From positions 868,001-932,000 of the forward strand of contig JASCNX010000001.1 of assembly GCA_029968055.1 (NCBI GenBank): DNA of 64,000 nucleotides, in the 5' to 3' direction. This document shows positions 56,737-64,000 of this stretch, one piece after another. A program made the translations under genes and the position numbers. Within the stretch, counting starts at the first letter, position 1, and every line of letters begins with the position of its first letter. A model generated the notes under the pieces. That model worked only from the letters and a program-made list of their open reading frames with translations. It ran no database searches and had not been told where the DNA came from. This stretch comes from Xenophilus aerolatus (GTDB lineage: Bacteria; Pseudomonadota; Gammaproteobacteria; Burkholderiales; Burkholderiaceae_C).

Positions 56737-57506
56737 GTCGTCGAAGCCTCGATGTCGGCCACCAGCAGCACGTTGGCGAAGGGCGTGCCTTCGCTCATCG
56801 GCACGGGTTGCACGGAAAAGCCCAGGCACTGGAGCAGCGCGATCCATTCGTCCAAAGTACGGCCCCAGGTCGGCGACACCTTATGGCCGCGGATGCGCGT
56901 CACCGTGCGGTCGACCCACTGGCTGATCGCGAAGCCGCGCTTGCTGGCCGCATCGCCCACGCGCAGCAGCATGCGGCCGGGCACGCTCCGCTCGCCGGCT
57001 CCGCGCATCAGCGCGTCGCGCACGCGCAGCAGCACGCCCTCCTGCGCGGCGAGGTCGACGTAGTGCAGCACGTCGAGGATCACCACCACGTCGCATGCGG
57101 GGAACTCGGCGGTGCACATGTTGCCGCAGACGATGGTCGGCCGGGGCTCGATGTGGCCGACCGACTTCTGCGCCCGCACGACGTCGCGCGGCATGAGTTC
57201 GATGCCGGTGTACAGGGGCGCCGGCGGCGTCGCGGCCCAGCCCTGCGGCCAGCGGCCCGCGCGCTGCATGCCGGCCATGCTGTGCAGCAGGTTGGCGAAC
57301 AGGCTCTGGCCCGAGCCGATGTCGAGCATGCGCGGGCGCCCGGGGCCGATCAGCCCGCGCGACACGATGCCGCGGAAGGCCGGGTCGTAGCCCAGCTTGC
57401 CGCGCGCGAAATGCCAGGCGAAATTGCCGCCCTGCTTGTACGGGGCGCTGGCCTGGTCGTGCAGCTCGCGCCAGGCGGCGGCGGGGGTGAAGGTGGCGGT
57501 GGTCAT
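56733..57506 (-). CDS. Class I SAM-dependent methyltransferase
   Basis: A 257-residue methyltransferase with the SAM loop MLDIGSGQS at 60-68 and acidic VVVILDVLHYVD later. Such a gene is usual in aryl-polyene clusters, where it may methylate the aryl head. The start overlaps the stop of the deacetylase gene and its own stop overlaps the dehydratase start, so it is firmly within the operon. Confidence 0.88.
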   Translation of the reverse strand: MTTATFTPAAAWRELHDQASAPYKQGGNFAWHFARGKLGYDPAFRGIVSRGLIGPGRPRMLDIGSGQSLFANLLHSMAGMQRAGRWPQGWAATPPAPLYTGIELMPRDVVRAQKSVGHIEPRPTIVCGNMCTAEFPACDVVVILDVLHYVDLAAQEGVLLRVRDALMRGAGERSVPGRMLLRVGDAASKRGFAISQWVDRTVTRIRGHKVSPTWGRTLDEWIALLQCLGFSVQPVPMSEGTPFANVLLVADIEASTT

Positions 57507-58330
57507 GAAGTCTCTCTCAGCGCCTCGGGCAACGTCACCGAGCGCAGGCCGTCGGCATCCAGCCTCGCGAGCAGCGCGGGCAGCACCTCGAGCACCACGG
57601 GCCGGCCCGCGGCGGTGCGTGCTGCGTTGCCGTCGTGCAGCAGCAGGATGTCGCCCGCGGCCAGCCCCCGGGTCAGGCGCGCCAGCACCTTGGCCGCATC
57701 GCCCTCGCGCGTGTCGAAGCCGCGGCGGGTCCAGCTCACCAGCGTGAGGCCGAGCCGGTGCAGCACCGGCGCGAGGAAGGGGTTGCGCAGTCCGGCCGGC
57801 GCGCGGAAGCAGCGCGGGCGCTGGTCGGTCACGGCCTCCAGCATCTGCTGCGCGCGCTCGATCTCCGCCGCGTACCCGCGGGGGCCGAGGAAGGAGAAAT
57901 CGTGCCGGTGCCGCGCCGTGTGGTTCTGGATGCTGTGGCCGCGCGCCAGGATCTCGCGCGCCAGATCAGGGTGCGCCTGCACGCGTTCGGCGATGCAGAA
58001 GAAGGTCGCCCTGTGGCCGCCCGCATCGAGCAGGTCGAGCACAGCGGGCGTCACGGCCGGCTCGGGCCCGTCGTCGATGGTCAGCGCGACTTGCCGCCGG
58101 GCGACGGCCACAGGGGGCAGGCGCGTGATGTTCTCGCCCAGCCAGCGGCTGCGCGGGGTGAGCCCGATCGCGGTGATCGCCACATGGTTGAGCACCACCG
58201 CGGCCAGCGCCCACGGCCACAGCGAGGGCGCGACGACCACGGCCGCCAGCGCCGCCAGGTGAAGCACGGCGCTGGCGCGCACGAAAGGCGGCAGGCGCCA
58301 CGGCGCGGGAGAACGGGCGGCGGTGATCAT
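57503..58330 (-). CDS. Membrane-anchored polysaccharide deacetylase
   Basis: A 275-residue NodB-family carbohydrate esterase. Two N-terminal hydrophobic helices (about 20-55) anchor it, and the catalytic domain carries TIDDGPEP (Asp86-Asp87) and HSIQNHTARH, with His132 and His137 in the metal-binding block. It could trim a sugar attached to the pigment or to its lipid. It overlaps the MMPL stop (ATGA). A longer reading across the MMPL gene in another frame is a shadow. Confidence 0.87.
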   Translation of the reverse strand: MITAARSPAPWRLPPFVRASAVLHLAALAAVVVAPSLWPWALAAVVLNHVAITAIGLTPRSRWLGENITRLPPVAVARRQVALTIDDGPEPAVTPAVLDLLDAGGHRATFFCIAERVQAHPDLAREILARGHSIQNHTARHRHDFSFLGPRGYAAEIERAQQMLEAVTDQRPRCFRAPAGLRNPFLAPVLHRLGLTLVSWTRRGFDTREGDAAKVLARLTRGLAAGDILLLHDGNAARTAAGRPVVLEVLPALLARLDADGLRSVTLPEALRETS

Positions 58331-60738
58331 GCCGTCTCCTGCGCGGCCTCGGTCGATGCCCTGCCCGTGCGGGCGAAGGCCGCCGAGAGCAGCAGCGCCA
58401 GCAGCGCCCCCGGCGCGACCACCTGCCCGATCGCCGAGAGCGACGGAATGGCCGAGATCGCGATCAGCGTGAAGGACACCACCGTCGTCAGGTTGGCCAG
58501 CATGAGCGAGGCCAGCGTGTCCTCGTCGGCATGGCCCGTCACCTGCAGTTGGTCGAAGAAGAGCGCGTAGTTCGAGCCCACGGCCACCACCAGCAGCAGG
58601 CCCACGAGGTGCAGGATGCTCAGCGCCATGTGCATCGCGGCCATGGCGCCCAGCGTGAGCACGACCGCCACCACCAGCGGCAGACAGACGGCGAAGAGCC
58701 GACGCGCCGAGCGCAGCCAGAGGCCCAGCAGCACGACCACGGCGAGCGCGCCCAGCGCCACCTGCACGAAGGCGTCGTGCAGGTAACGGTCGTAGAGGTC
58801 GCCCAGTTCCTGGCCCACGTCGGCCACCGTCACGTCGGGCAGGCCGGCCAGCGCAGCGACGACCTTGGCATGCTCGAACTTGGGCCCGGTGTGCAGCGAC
58901 AGCATGGCGGCCCAGCCGCCGCCGGGACGCTCGAACAGGAGCGCGTTGGTCACCGCCTCGAGCGGGCCGGTGGCCATGTCCTTCAGCCCGACGGGCTGGC
59001 GCGTGCGTGCTTTCTCGACCTCGGCGACGAACGGCGCCAGGCGCTGGGCCGACAGCGGCAGGTCGGCCGTGGCCTCGGCCAGGCGCGCACGCAGGGTGTC
59101 CGCATCGGGCAGTGCCTCCAGCCGGCGCGCTTGCGTCTGCTGGCTGGGCAGGAAGCGCGTGACGGTGTCGTAGCCCAGCAGTTCGCCGCTGTCGACCAGC
59201 TTGTCGAGCCGCGCGCCCGCCGCCTCGGCGTTGCGCAGTGCCGCCTCGATGGTGTCGCCGTAGGCCACCACCAGCGTCGCGGCCTCGCTGGCACCGATGT
59301 CGTTGCGCAGGCTCTCGTCCAGCAGCTGCGCCGAGCGCGGCACCGGGCTCATCGAGCTGAGCTTGGCGCGCCACAGCTCCTGGCCCTGCCAGACGATCAG
59401 CGCCGCCGCCGCCACGCCCAGCGCCATGAGCGGCAGGCGCAGCCGGGGCAGCCCATGGACGATGGCGCCCGCCACTTGCGCCATGTAGCGGCGCAGACCC
59501 TTGCCGGTGGCGCCGTTGGGCGCCAGCACCGGCAGCACGAACCGTGTCGCCAGCGCCGCCGCGACCAGCCCGGCGATGGAGAAGACGCCCAGCTGCGCCA
59601 GGCCCGGGAAGCCCGAGAAGACCAGCGCCGCGAAGCCGCACACCGAGGTCAGCAGCCCGAGGCGCACCGTCGGCCAGTGCACGTCGCGCCAGCGCTGCCA
59701 GCCGGCCAGGCCAGCGCGTTCGGTCGCGACCTGGCGCGCCTGGATCAGGTAGTAGATGGCGTAGTCGACCGTCTCGCCGATGAGCGTGCTGCCGAAGCCC
59801 ATCGTCAGGCCGTGCACGTTGCCGAAGACCAGGCTCACGCTGGCGGTGCCGGCGACCACGCCCGTCGCCACCGGCAGCAGGGCCAGCGCCAGCGCACGCA
59901 GCGACGCGAAGGCCAGCAGCAGCAGGCCGCTCATGACGATCGCACCGACGACGGCCAGGTGGATCGCCTCGCCCTTGATGCTGTCGCGGCTCTGCACCGA
60001 GAACACCGCCGTGCCGCTCATCAGCAGACGCGGCGCCTGGGCACCCTGCCCCTTCGCCGCGGCGGCGGCTTCGGCAAAAGCACCGTGCACGCGCGCGATC
60101 GCGGCGGCCTGGGCGTCGAGGTCGCCACCGGCCGCGCGGGTGCTGGCCAGCAGCAGCGCGCGCGGCGCCTCGCGGGCCACCCACACGCCCTCGTCGGTGC
60201 GCGGCGCGGTGGGTGGGATCAGCGCCTCGGCGATGCGCGCGGCCTCACCGGTCGGGTCGCGATCGAGCAGCGGCTTGAAGGCATTGCCCGCGGGCGTGCC
60301 CAGCAGCGACAGCGTGTCGAGGATCGCGTTGCGCAGTCCCTCGGTGGTGAAGCGCGCGGGCGTGACGTCGGGCGACAGCTGGTAGCGGTGATCGAAGACC
60401 CAGGTGCCGGCGTCCTTCCAGTCGGTGGTGTCGCCGTTCTGCACCTGGTCGAACAGGCCGCTGGCGCGCAGCTTGCGGCCCATCTCGCGCGAGACCTGGG
60501 CGCGGTCGGCCGCGTCCTGCCCGCCCTCGATGCCGATGAACAGCGTGCGCGACGCGATGCCGCTTTGCAGCTGCTCGATCAGCATGCGCTGCTTGGCGTC
60601 GGGGCTGGCCGGCAGGAAGGCCGACAGGTCGGCGCTGAATTGCGAGCGCGCGATGACGCCCACGCCGGCCAGCAGCAGAAGCAGCCAGACGCCCAGCGCC
60701 AGCCACCGGTGCCGCGGACCTGCCGCCGTCACGCTCAT
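58327..60738 (-). CDS. MMPL/RND-family exporter of the polyene cluster
   Basis: A 803-residue inner-membrane exporter with a single helix at about 12-30, a large periplasmic loop, five helices, a second periplasmic loop and a second set of six helices. The second half carries the pattern VVAVGSNYALFFDQLQ. MMPL proteins of this size are the probable pigment or lipid exporter of aryl-polyene clusters. It overlaps its neighbours by four bases on both sides. Confidence 0.9.
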   Translation of the reverse strand: MSVTAAGPRHRWLALGVWLLLLLAGVGVIARSQFSADLSAFLPASPDAKQRMLIEQLQSGIASRTLFIGIEGGQDAADRAQVSREMGRKLRASGLFDQVQNGDTTDWKDAGTWVFDHRYQLSPDVTPARFTTEGLRNAILDTLSLLGTPAGNAFKPLLDRDPTGEAARIAEALIPPTAPRTDEGVWVAREAPRALLLASTRAAGGDLDAQAAAIARVHGAFAEAAAAAKGQGAQAPRLLMSGTAVFSVQSRDSIKGEAIHLAVVGAIVMSGLLLLAFASLRALALALLPVATGVVAGTASVSLVFGNVHGLTMGFGSTLIGETVDYAIYYLIQARQVATERAGLAGWQRWRDVHWPTVRLGLLTSVCGFAALVFSGFPGLAQLGVFSIAGLVAAALATRFVLPVLAPNGATGKGLRRYMAQVAGAIVHGLPRLRLPLMALGVAAAALIVWQGQELWRAKLSSMSPVPRSAQLLDESLRNDIGASEAATLVVAYGDTIEAALRNAEAAGARLDKLVDSGELLGYDTVTRFLPSQQTQARRLEALPDADTLRARLAEATADLPLSAQRLAPFVAEVEKARTRQPVGLKDMATGPLEAVTNALLFERPGGGWAAMLSLHTGPKFEHAKVVAALAGLPDVTVADVGQELGDLYDRYLHDAFVQVALGALAVVVLLGLWLRSARRLFAVCLPLVVAVVLTLGAMAAMHMALSILHLVGLLLVVAVGSNYALFFDQLQVTGHADEDTLASLMLANLTTVVSFTLIAISAIPSLSAIGQVVAPGALLALLLSAAFARTGRASTEAAQETA

Positions 60739-61331
60739 GGCGCCGCGCGCCCCGGCACGATGGTCATCACGGAACGGTCGCCGCCGACGAATTCCATTTC
60801 CACGCCCTGCAGCTCGCCCGCGCGGCCACTCAGTCGCAGGCTGCGGATCTGGCGGCCGAGCGCCGGATCGAGCGGCGCGAGGTCGAGCGTCCAGTCCTTG
60901 GCGTCGCCCTTCAGGTCGGTGCGGAAGTAGCGCTGCAGGAGCGTGGCGTTGCCACTGAGCGCGCCACGCATCGCCTCGATCAGGCCGGCGAGCTCGGGCA
61001 TGCTGTCGACGGTGGTCGTGCGGGTGCGGCCGCCACGCTGCAGCACCAGCGAATTGCCTTCCACCGACATCGATTCGGGCCGCGGGCTCAGCGTGCGACG
61101 CACCAGCTTGTCGGGCGGCACGAAGCTCAGCGTGCCGCTGGAGGCGAGCGGGCCGTCGATGCCCCGCACGTAGCGCTGCTCGGTGAACCGGGCCTCGCCG
61201 TTCTTCTGCTGGGCGAGCAGGCCCATCAGGTCCTTCACCTCGAAGGCCCAGGCGCTCGCCGCCGGCACCCATGCGGCCAGGGCCAACAAGGCGGCGGCGC
61301 ACCACGTCCGTGGGTAGCGGCTACTGCGCAT
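60735..61331 (-). CDS. LolA-like outer-membrane carrier protein
   Basis: A 198-residue periplasmic protein with a signal peptide (probable cut after AWA near residue 29) and a LolA/LolB-like half-barrel beginning VKDLMGLLAQ and ending GVEMEFVGGD. LolA carries lipoproteins, and the copies in aryl-polyene clusters probably carry the pigment lipid. Its start lies inside the end of the acyltransferase gene (11-base overlap). Confidence 0.87.
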   Translation of the reverse strand: MRSSRYPRTWCAAALLALAAWVPAASAWAFEVKDLMGLLAQQKNGEARFTEQRYVRGIDGPLASSGTLSFVPPDKLVRRTLSPRPESMSVEGNSLVLQRGGRTRTTTVDSMPELAGLIEAMRGALSGNATLLQRYFRTDLKGDAKDWTLDLAPLDPALGRQIRSLRLSGRAGELQGVEMEFVGGDRSVMTIVPGRAAP

Positions 61332-62337
61332 CTTCCTGCCAGAAATCATGGAAATTGAACCAGTTGTGGGGGTGGGCGCGGCACAGGGCCTCGAGCCGCC
61401 GTACATAGGCTTCGAGGGCGGCGCGGATGCGTTGTTCCCGCAGCAAAGGGTCGGTGATGCGGGCGGAGAAGTCGGCCAGCGGCTCGAACACCACCTCGTA
61501 GTGCGAGCCGCCGTGGTAGATGCCGGCCATGAACAGCACCTTGCGCCGCAGCAGCGCCGCGAGCCTGAAAGGCCCGTCGGTGAACGGCGCCTCCTTGCCG
61601 AGGAAAGGCAGCAGCAGGGTGCTGCCGCGCTGGCCGGCCGCCTCTTCCTGCGGCGTGAGGGTGCGGTCGCCGAGCATGCCGGCCATGTGGCCGGCGTCGA
61701 GCCAGTCGCGCAGCTCCAGCATGGCGCTCGGCCGGCCGAGAGAAATCACGCGGGGCTTGAGTCCGGGCAGGCTGATGGCGTCGAGCACCGCGTTGATGCG
61801 CCGCGCGTTGTCCGGGAACATCAGCATGGCCAGTTGCAGGTCGAGCTCGCCCGAACCCTGCTGCCGGCAGGCGCTGAGCGCCTCGAAGCTGCCCACATGC
61901 GCGCCGATGAGGAAGGCGCCGCGCCCGGCGCGCAGCTCGTCCTCGATCACCGGCACGCCGGTGACGTTGACATCGAAAAGGTCGAGCCGCCCGCGCAGGA
62001 AGTACACGCGGTCCAGCACCGTGGAGGCGAAGCCGTGCAGCAGGCGGTAGCCGTCGCCCCAGCCCGCGCGCGGCCCGACGGACCGCTCGAGGTAGCGCCG
62101 GATGTGGCGGCGCTGCGTCGGTGCGAAGAGCAGGAAGTACAGCGTGATGGGATGCAGGATCAGCCGCGCCACCGGCCGGCCCAGGCGCAGCGCCACCCAG
62201 CAGATGAAGCGCAGCGCGAGCATGTTGCTGCGCTCGGGCGCTTGCGCCCAGTCGGAGGGCGCCGTCGCGCTGGCGGCCGGCGGCGCCTCGGGCGGGCGCT
62301 TCTCCACCGGTCCCACATCCTCCCCAACCACGCTCAT
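61321..62337 (-). CDS. LpxL/HtrB-like acyltransferase
   Basis: A 338-residue lysophospholipid-type acyltransferase with one N-terminal hydrophobic helix (about 55-75) and the block GAHVGSFEA (HX4E), the HtrB-like catalytic motif. Later blocks include LGDRTLTPQEEA and FTDGPFRLAALL. It probably transfers the polyene acyl chain from its carrier to a lipid acceptor. The ATG overlaps the stop of the AMP-ligase gene. Confidence 0.88.
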   Translation of the reverse strand: MSVVGEDVGPVEKRPPEAPPAASATAPSDWAQAPERSNMLALRFICWVALRLGRPVARLILHPITLYFLLFAPTQRRHIRRYLERSVGPRAGWGDGYRLLHGFASTVLDRVYFLRGRLDLFDVNVTGVPVIEDELRAGRGAFLIGAHVGSFEALSACRQQGSGELDLQLAMLMFPDNARRINAVLDAISLPGLKPRVISLGRPSAMLELRDWLDAGHMAGMLGDRTLTPQEEAAGQRGSTLLLPFLGKEAPFTDGPFRLAALLRRKVLFMAGIYHGGSHYEVVFEPLADFSARITDPLLREQRIRAALEAYVRRLEALCRAHPHNWFNFHDFWQEDAQ

Positions 62338-64000
62338 GGGACGGCAGCTCCGGGGGTCCAGCGGCCGGTGGCCGCCACGGTGTCGCCGCAGCGGATGTCG
62401 AAGCGCACGCCCCGCCCTGCCCCCTCGTCGGGCTGCAGGTCGAACACCAGCGTGCTGCCCGGCCTGACCGGCGCCAGGAACTTGGCCGCGGCCAGCACCG
62501 GCGCATCGCCCAGGCGCCGGTGCAGCGCCGGCACCCGCTGCATCGCTTCCTGCAGCTCCGCCAGCAGCAGCGCGCCGGGCATCAGCGGCTGGCCCGGGAA
62601 ATGGCCGGCGAAGCAGGGATGGTCGTCGGGCACCTCGTGCGTCAGTCGCACCGGCGCACCTTCGGCAGCCAGCTGCGCCAGCGCGAACTCGCGCAGCGCG
62701 CGCACCGTGAGCTTGCCCGTGCCCTCGCGCGGCAGCGACGCCACGTGCACCACGCGGCGCGGCACGAAGACGGCTTCGATGCGATCGCGCAGCGCGGCCA
62801 CGATGTCGTGGGCCTCCACGCCTGGCGCGACCACGAAGGCGATGGGACGCACCACGCCGTCGGCCACGTCGTCGGGCAGCCAGAAGGCGCCGTCCTGCAC
62901 CCCGGCGACGCTGTTGAGGTGGTAGTTGAGGTGGCCCAGCGAGCTGCGCCGGCCCGCCACGTGGATCAGGTCGTTGGCGCGGCCGAAGAGCCGAAAGCGC
63001 CGTGCGTCCAGCAGTTCGAGCACGTCGGCCATCGGCGTCGGCTCGGGGACGAAATCGCCCTCGAACACGAAGCGCTCCACGCCGTCGGCGCCGGTACGGG
63101 CATGCACCTCGATGGCGCCGAAGGTCTCCCACACTTCGCTGCGGGTGGTGCGGCGCACCGCCACCTGGCCGGATTCGGTGCTGCCGTAGATCTCGAGCAG
63201 CACGCCGCCCGTTGCCTGCTCGGCCTGCTGGGCCAGTTGGGGCGACAGCGGTGCCGTGGCCGAGAGCAGCAGGTCCACCGGCGGCAGCGCCAGGCCCGAC
63301 TGCAGCAGCGTCTTCAGGTGGAAGGGCGTCGTCACCAGCGCGCGCGGGCGCGGCACCGATTCGAGCGCCTGCACGATGTCGGCCGGATAGAAGGGCCGGC
63401 CGCTCTCGAACGCGGCACCGCCGTGCAGCGCCAGCAGCAGGGTCGACTCCAGGCCGTAGCTGTGCTGCACCGGCACCGTGGCCACCAGCGTCAGGCCATG
63501 CAGCGAATCGAGGCCGAGCAGCGCGCACAGGCTCGGCACGGCCGCCTCGACGTCGCCGACCAGGGTGTCCCAGCGCTTGGCGTGCGGCTGCGGCACGCCG
63601 GTCGAGCCGGAGGTGAGCAGGCTCACGGCGTGCCGGGCGCCGTCGAAATGCGGCACGGCCCCGTCGTGCTCGCCCTCGCCCGCTTCTCGCGTGCACACCA
63701 CTGGCACATGCGGCAGGCCGGGCGTGTCGAGTGCCGGGTGGTCGGTCAGGATGAACGGCGTGGCGTGCGGCGCGCACACCCGCGCCAGGGTGTCGGGCCG
63801 CGCGTCGGGCGGTAGCAGGCTCGCATGGCCGCGCAGCAGCGCAGCACCCAGGCACACCGCGAAGGCATAGCGGTCGCCGCAGACATTGACGGCCGGGCCT
63901 TCGGCCGGCAGCACCGCCGCCTGCCGCGCCACGTCGGCCAGGAAGGTGCGGGCACTGACCGGCCGGCCCTGGTGCCAGGCCAGCGGCGCGTCCAGGTCGC
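62334..64000 (-). CDS. AMP-ligase (acyl-CoA synthetase type) fused to a hotdog dehydratase (5' end outside window)
   Basis: The right edge cuts the gene. About 555 codons are seen. The AMP-binding domain carries LTSGSTGVPQP (bases about 63584-63620) and the later motif YGSTESGQVA. The C-terminal 110 residues are a separate hotdog fold with AGHFPGQPLMPG (about 62579-62611), like ApeI/FabZ. In E. coli aryl-polyene clusters these are two proteins (ApeH and ApeI). The ligase would activate the aryl starter. The frame stays open to the edge, so the true start lies beyond 64000. Confidence 0.88.
   Translation of the reverse strand, partial: DLDAPLAWHQGRPVSARTFLADVARQAAVLPAEGPAVNVCGDRYAFAVCLGAALLRGHASLLPPDARPDTLARVCAPHATPFILTDHPALDTPGLPHVPVVCTREAGEGEHDGAVPHFDGARHAVSLLTSGSTGVPQPHAKRWDTLVGDVEAAVPSLCALLGLDSLHGLTLVATVPVQHSYGLESTLLLALHGGAAFESGRPFYPADIVQALESVPRPRALVTTPFHLKTLLQSGLALPPVDLLLSATAPLSPQLAQQAEQATGGVLLEIYGSTESGQVAVRRTTRSEVWETFGAIEVHARTGADGVERFVFEGDFVPEPTPMADVLELLDARRFRLFGRANDLIHVAGRRSSLGHLNYHLNSVAGVQDGAFWLPDDVADGVVRPIAFVVAPGVEAHDIVAALRDRIEAVFVPRRVVHVASLPREGTGKLTVRALREFALAQLAAEGAPVRLTHEVPDDHPCFAGHFPGQPLMPGALLLAELQEAMQRVPALHRRLGDAPVLAAAKFLAPVRPGSTLVFDLQPDEGAGRGVRFDIRCGDTVAATGRWTPGAAVP

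Noticed and set aside
57503-60184. An 893-residue frame suggesting a deacetylase fused to an upstream protein
   Set aside because: The upstream 618 residues are the MMPL exporter gene read in the wrong frame. The deacetylase starts at its own ATG at 58330, overlapping the MMPL stop.

Overview
The window is about 64 kb of GC-rich chromosome. Gene content and order point to a betaproteobacterium of the Comamonadaceae, most like Variovorax or Xylophilus. The main evidence is the block yebC-purD-hemF-nadD-rsfS-rlmH-maf-rng, the dap cluster carrying a pilus ATPase, divergent pepA and lptF, and short palindromic repeats that I know from this family. The taxonomic call is an inference from synteny and protein character. 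No rRNA, phage, insertion sequence or CRISPR array was seen. Two tRNA genes are present (Ser-GGA and Lys-TTT).

Layout. 1-5880 is a phosphonate (2-aminoethylphosphonate) uptake and oxidation locus: importer PhnS/PhnT/PhnV on the minus strand, cut by the left edge, facing a GntR regulator, a PhnZ-type HD oxygenase and a small membrane transporter. 5890-9841 holds a large PLP amino-acid decarboxylase, an NfeD/stomatin pair and tRNA-Ser. 9918-19734 holds a LivK-type binding protein, pepA-holC, the LPS-export permeases lptF-lptG, a sirohydrochlorin chelatase with a CysB-type regulator, and a methionine aminotransferase. 19756-31284 carries hrpA, argA, a dehydrogenase, an amidase, and dapC-dapD-pilU. 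31305-38216 carries dapE, prmB, an ABC-F ATPase, several small proteins and tRNA-Lys. 38312-45352 has tcdA, the cpoB-pal-tolB envelope operon, msbA and RNase G. 45357-50719 is the maf/rlmH/rsfS/nadD/hemF/purD/yebC housekeeping operon.

50926-64000 is the most distinctive region. It reads as most of an aryl-polyene / xanthomonadin-type pigment cluster, arranged as two convergent operons. The plus-strand operon encodes a flavin-dependent halogenase with the WxWxIP motif, a chorismatase of the XanB2/FkbO family, an acyltransferase and a glycosyltransferase, all overlapping or translationally coupled. The minus-strand operon enters from the right edge and encodes an AMP-ligase fused to a hotdog dehydratase, an LpxL-like acyltransferase, a LolA-like carrier, an MMPL/RND exporter, a polysaccharide deacetylase, a methyltransferase, a second dehydratase and a FabG-like ketoreductase. 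In the inferred model, chorismate gives a hydroxybenzoate starter, which may be halogenated. The AMP-ligase loads it, the reductase and dehydratases elongate it as a polyene, and the acyl- and glycosyltransferases attach it to a lipid or sugar for export to the outer membrane. No ketosynthase or acyl carrier protein lies in the window, so those must be to the right or elsewhere.

Between the two pigment operons lies a 664-bp stretch without genes, built of nested inverted repeats. Other repeats are a 200-bp inverted element between dapE and prmB, a GCTAT/ATAGC palindrome found once between genes and once inside nadD, and C-rich/G-rich hairpins after dapD and beside yebC. Several genes (dapC, msbA, lptF, the ABC-F gene) have a promoter-like -10 box only a few bases before the ATG, which suggests near-leaderless messages.
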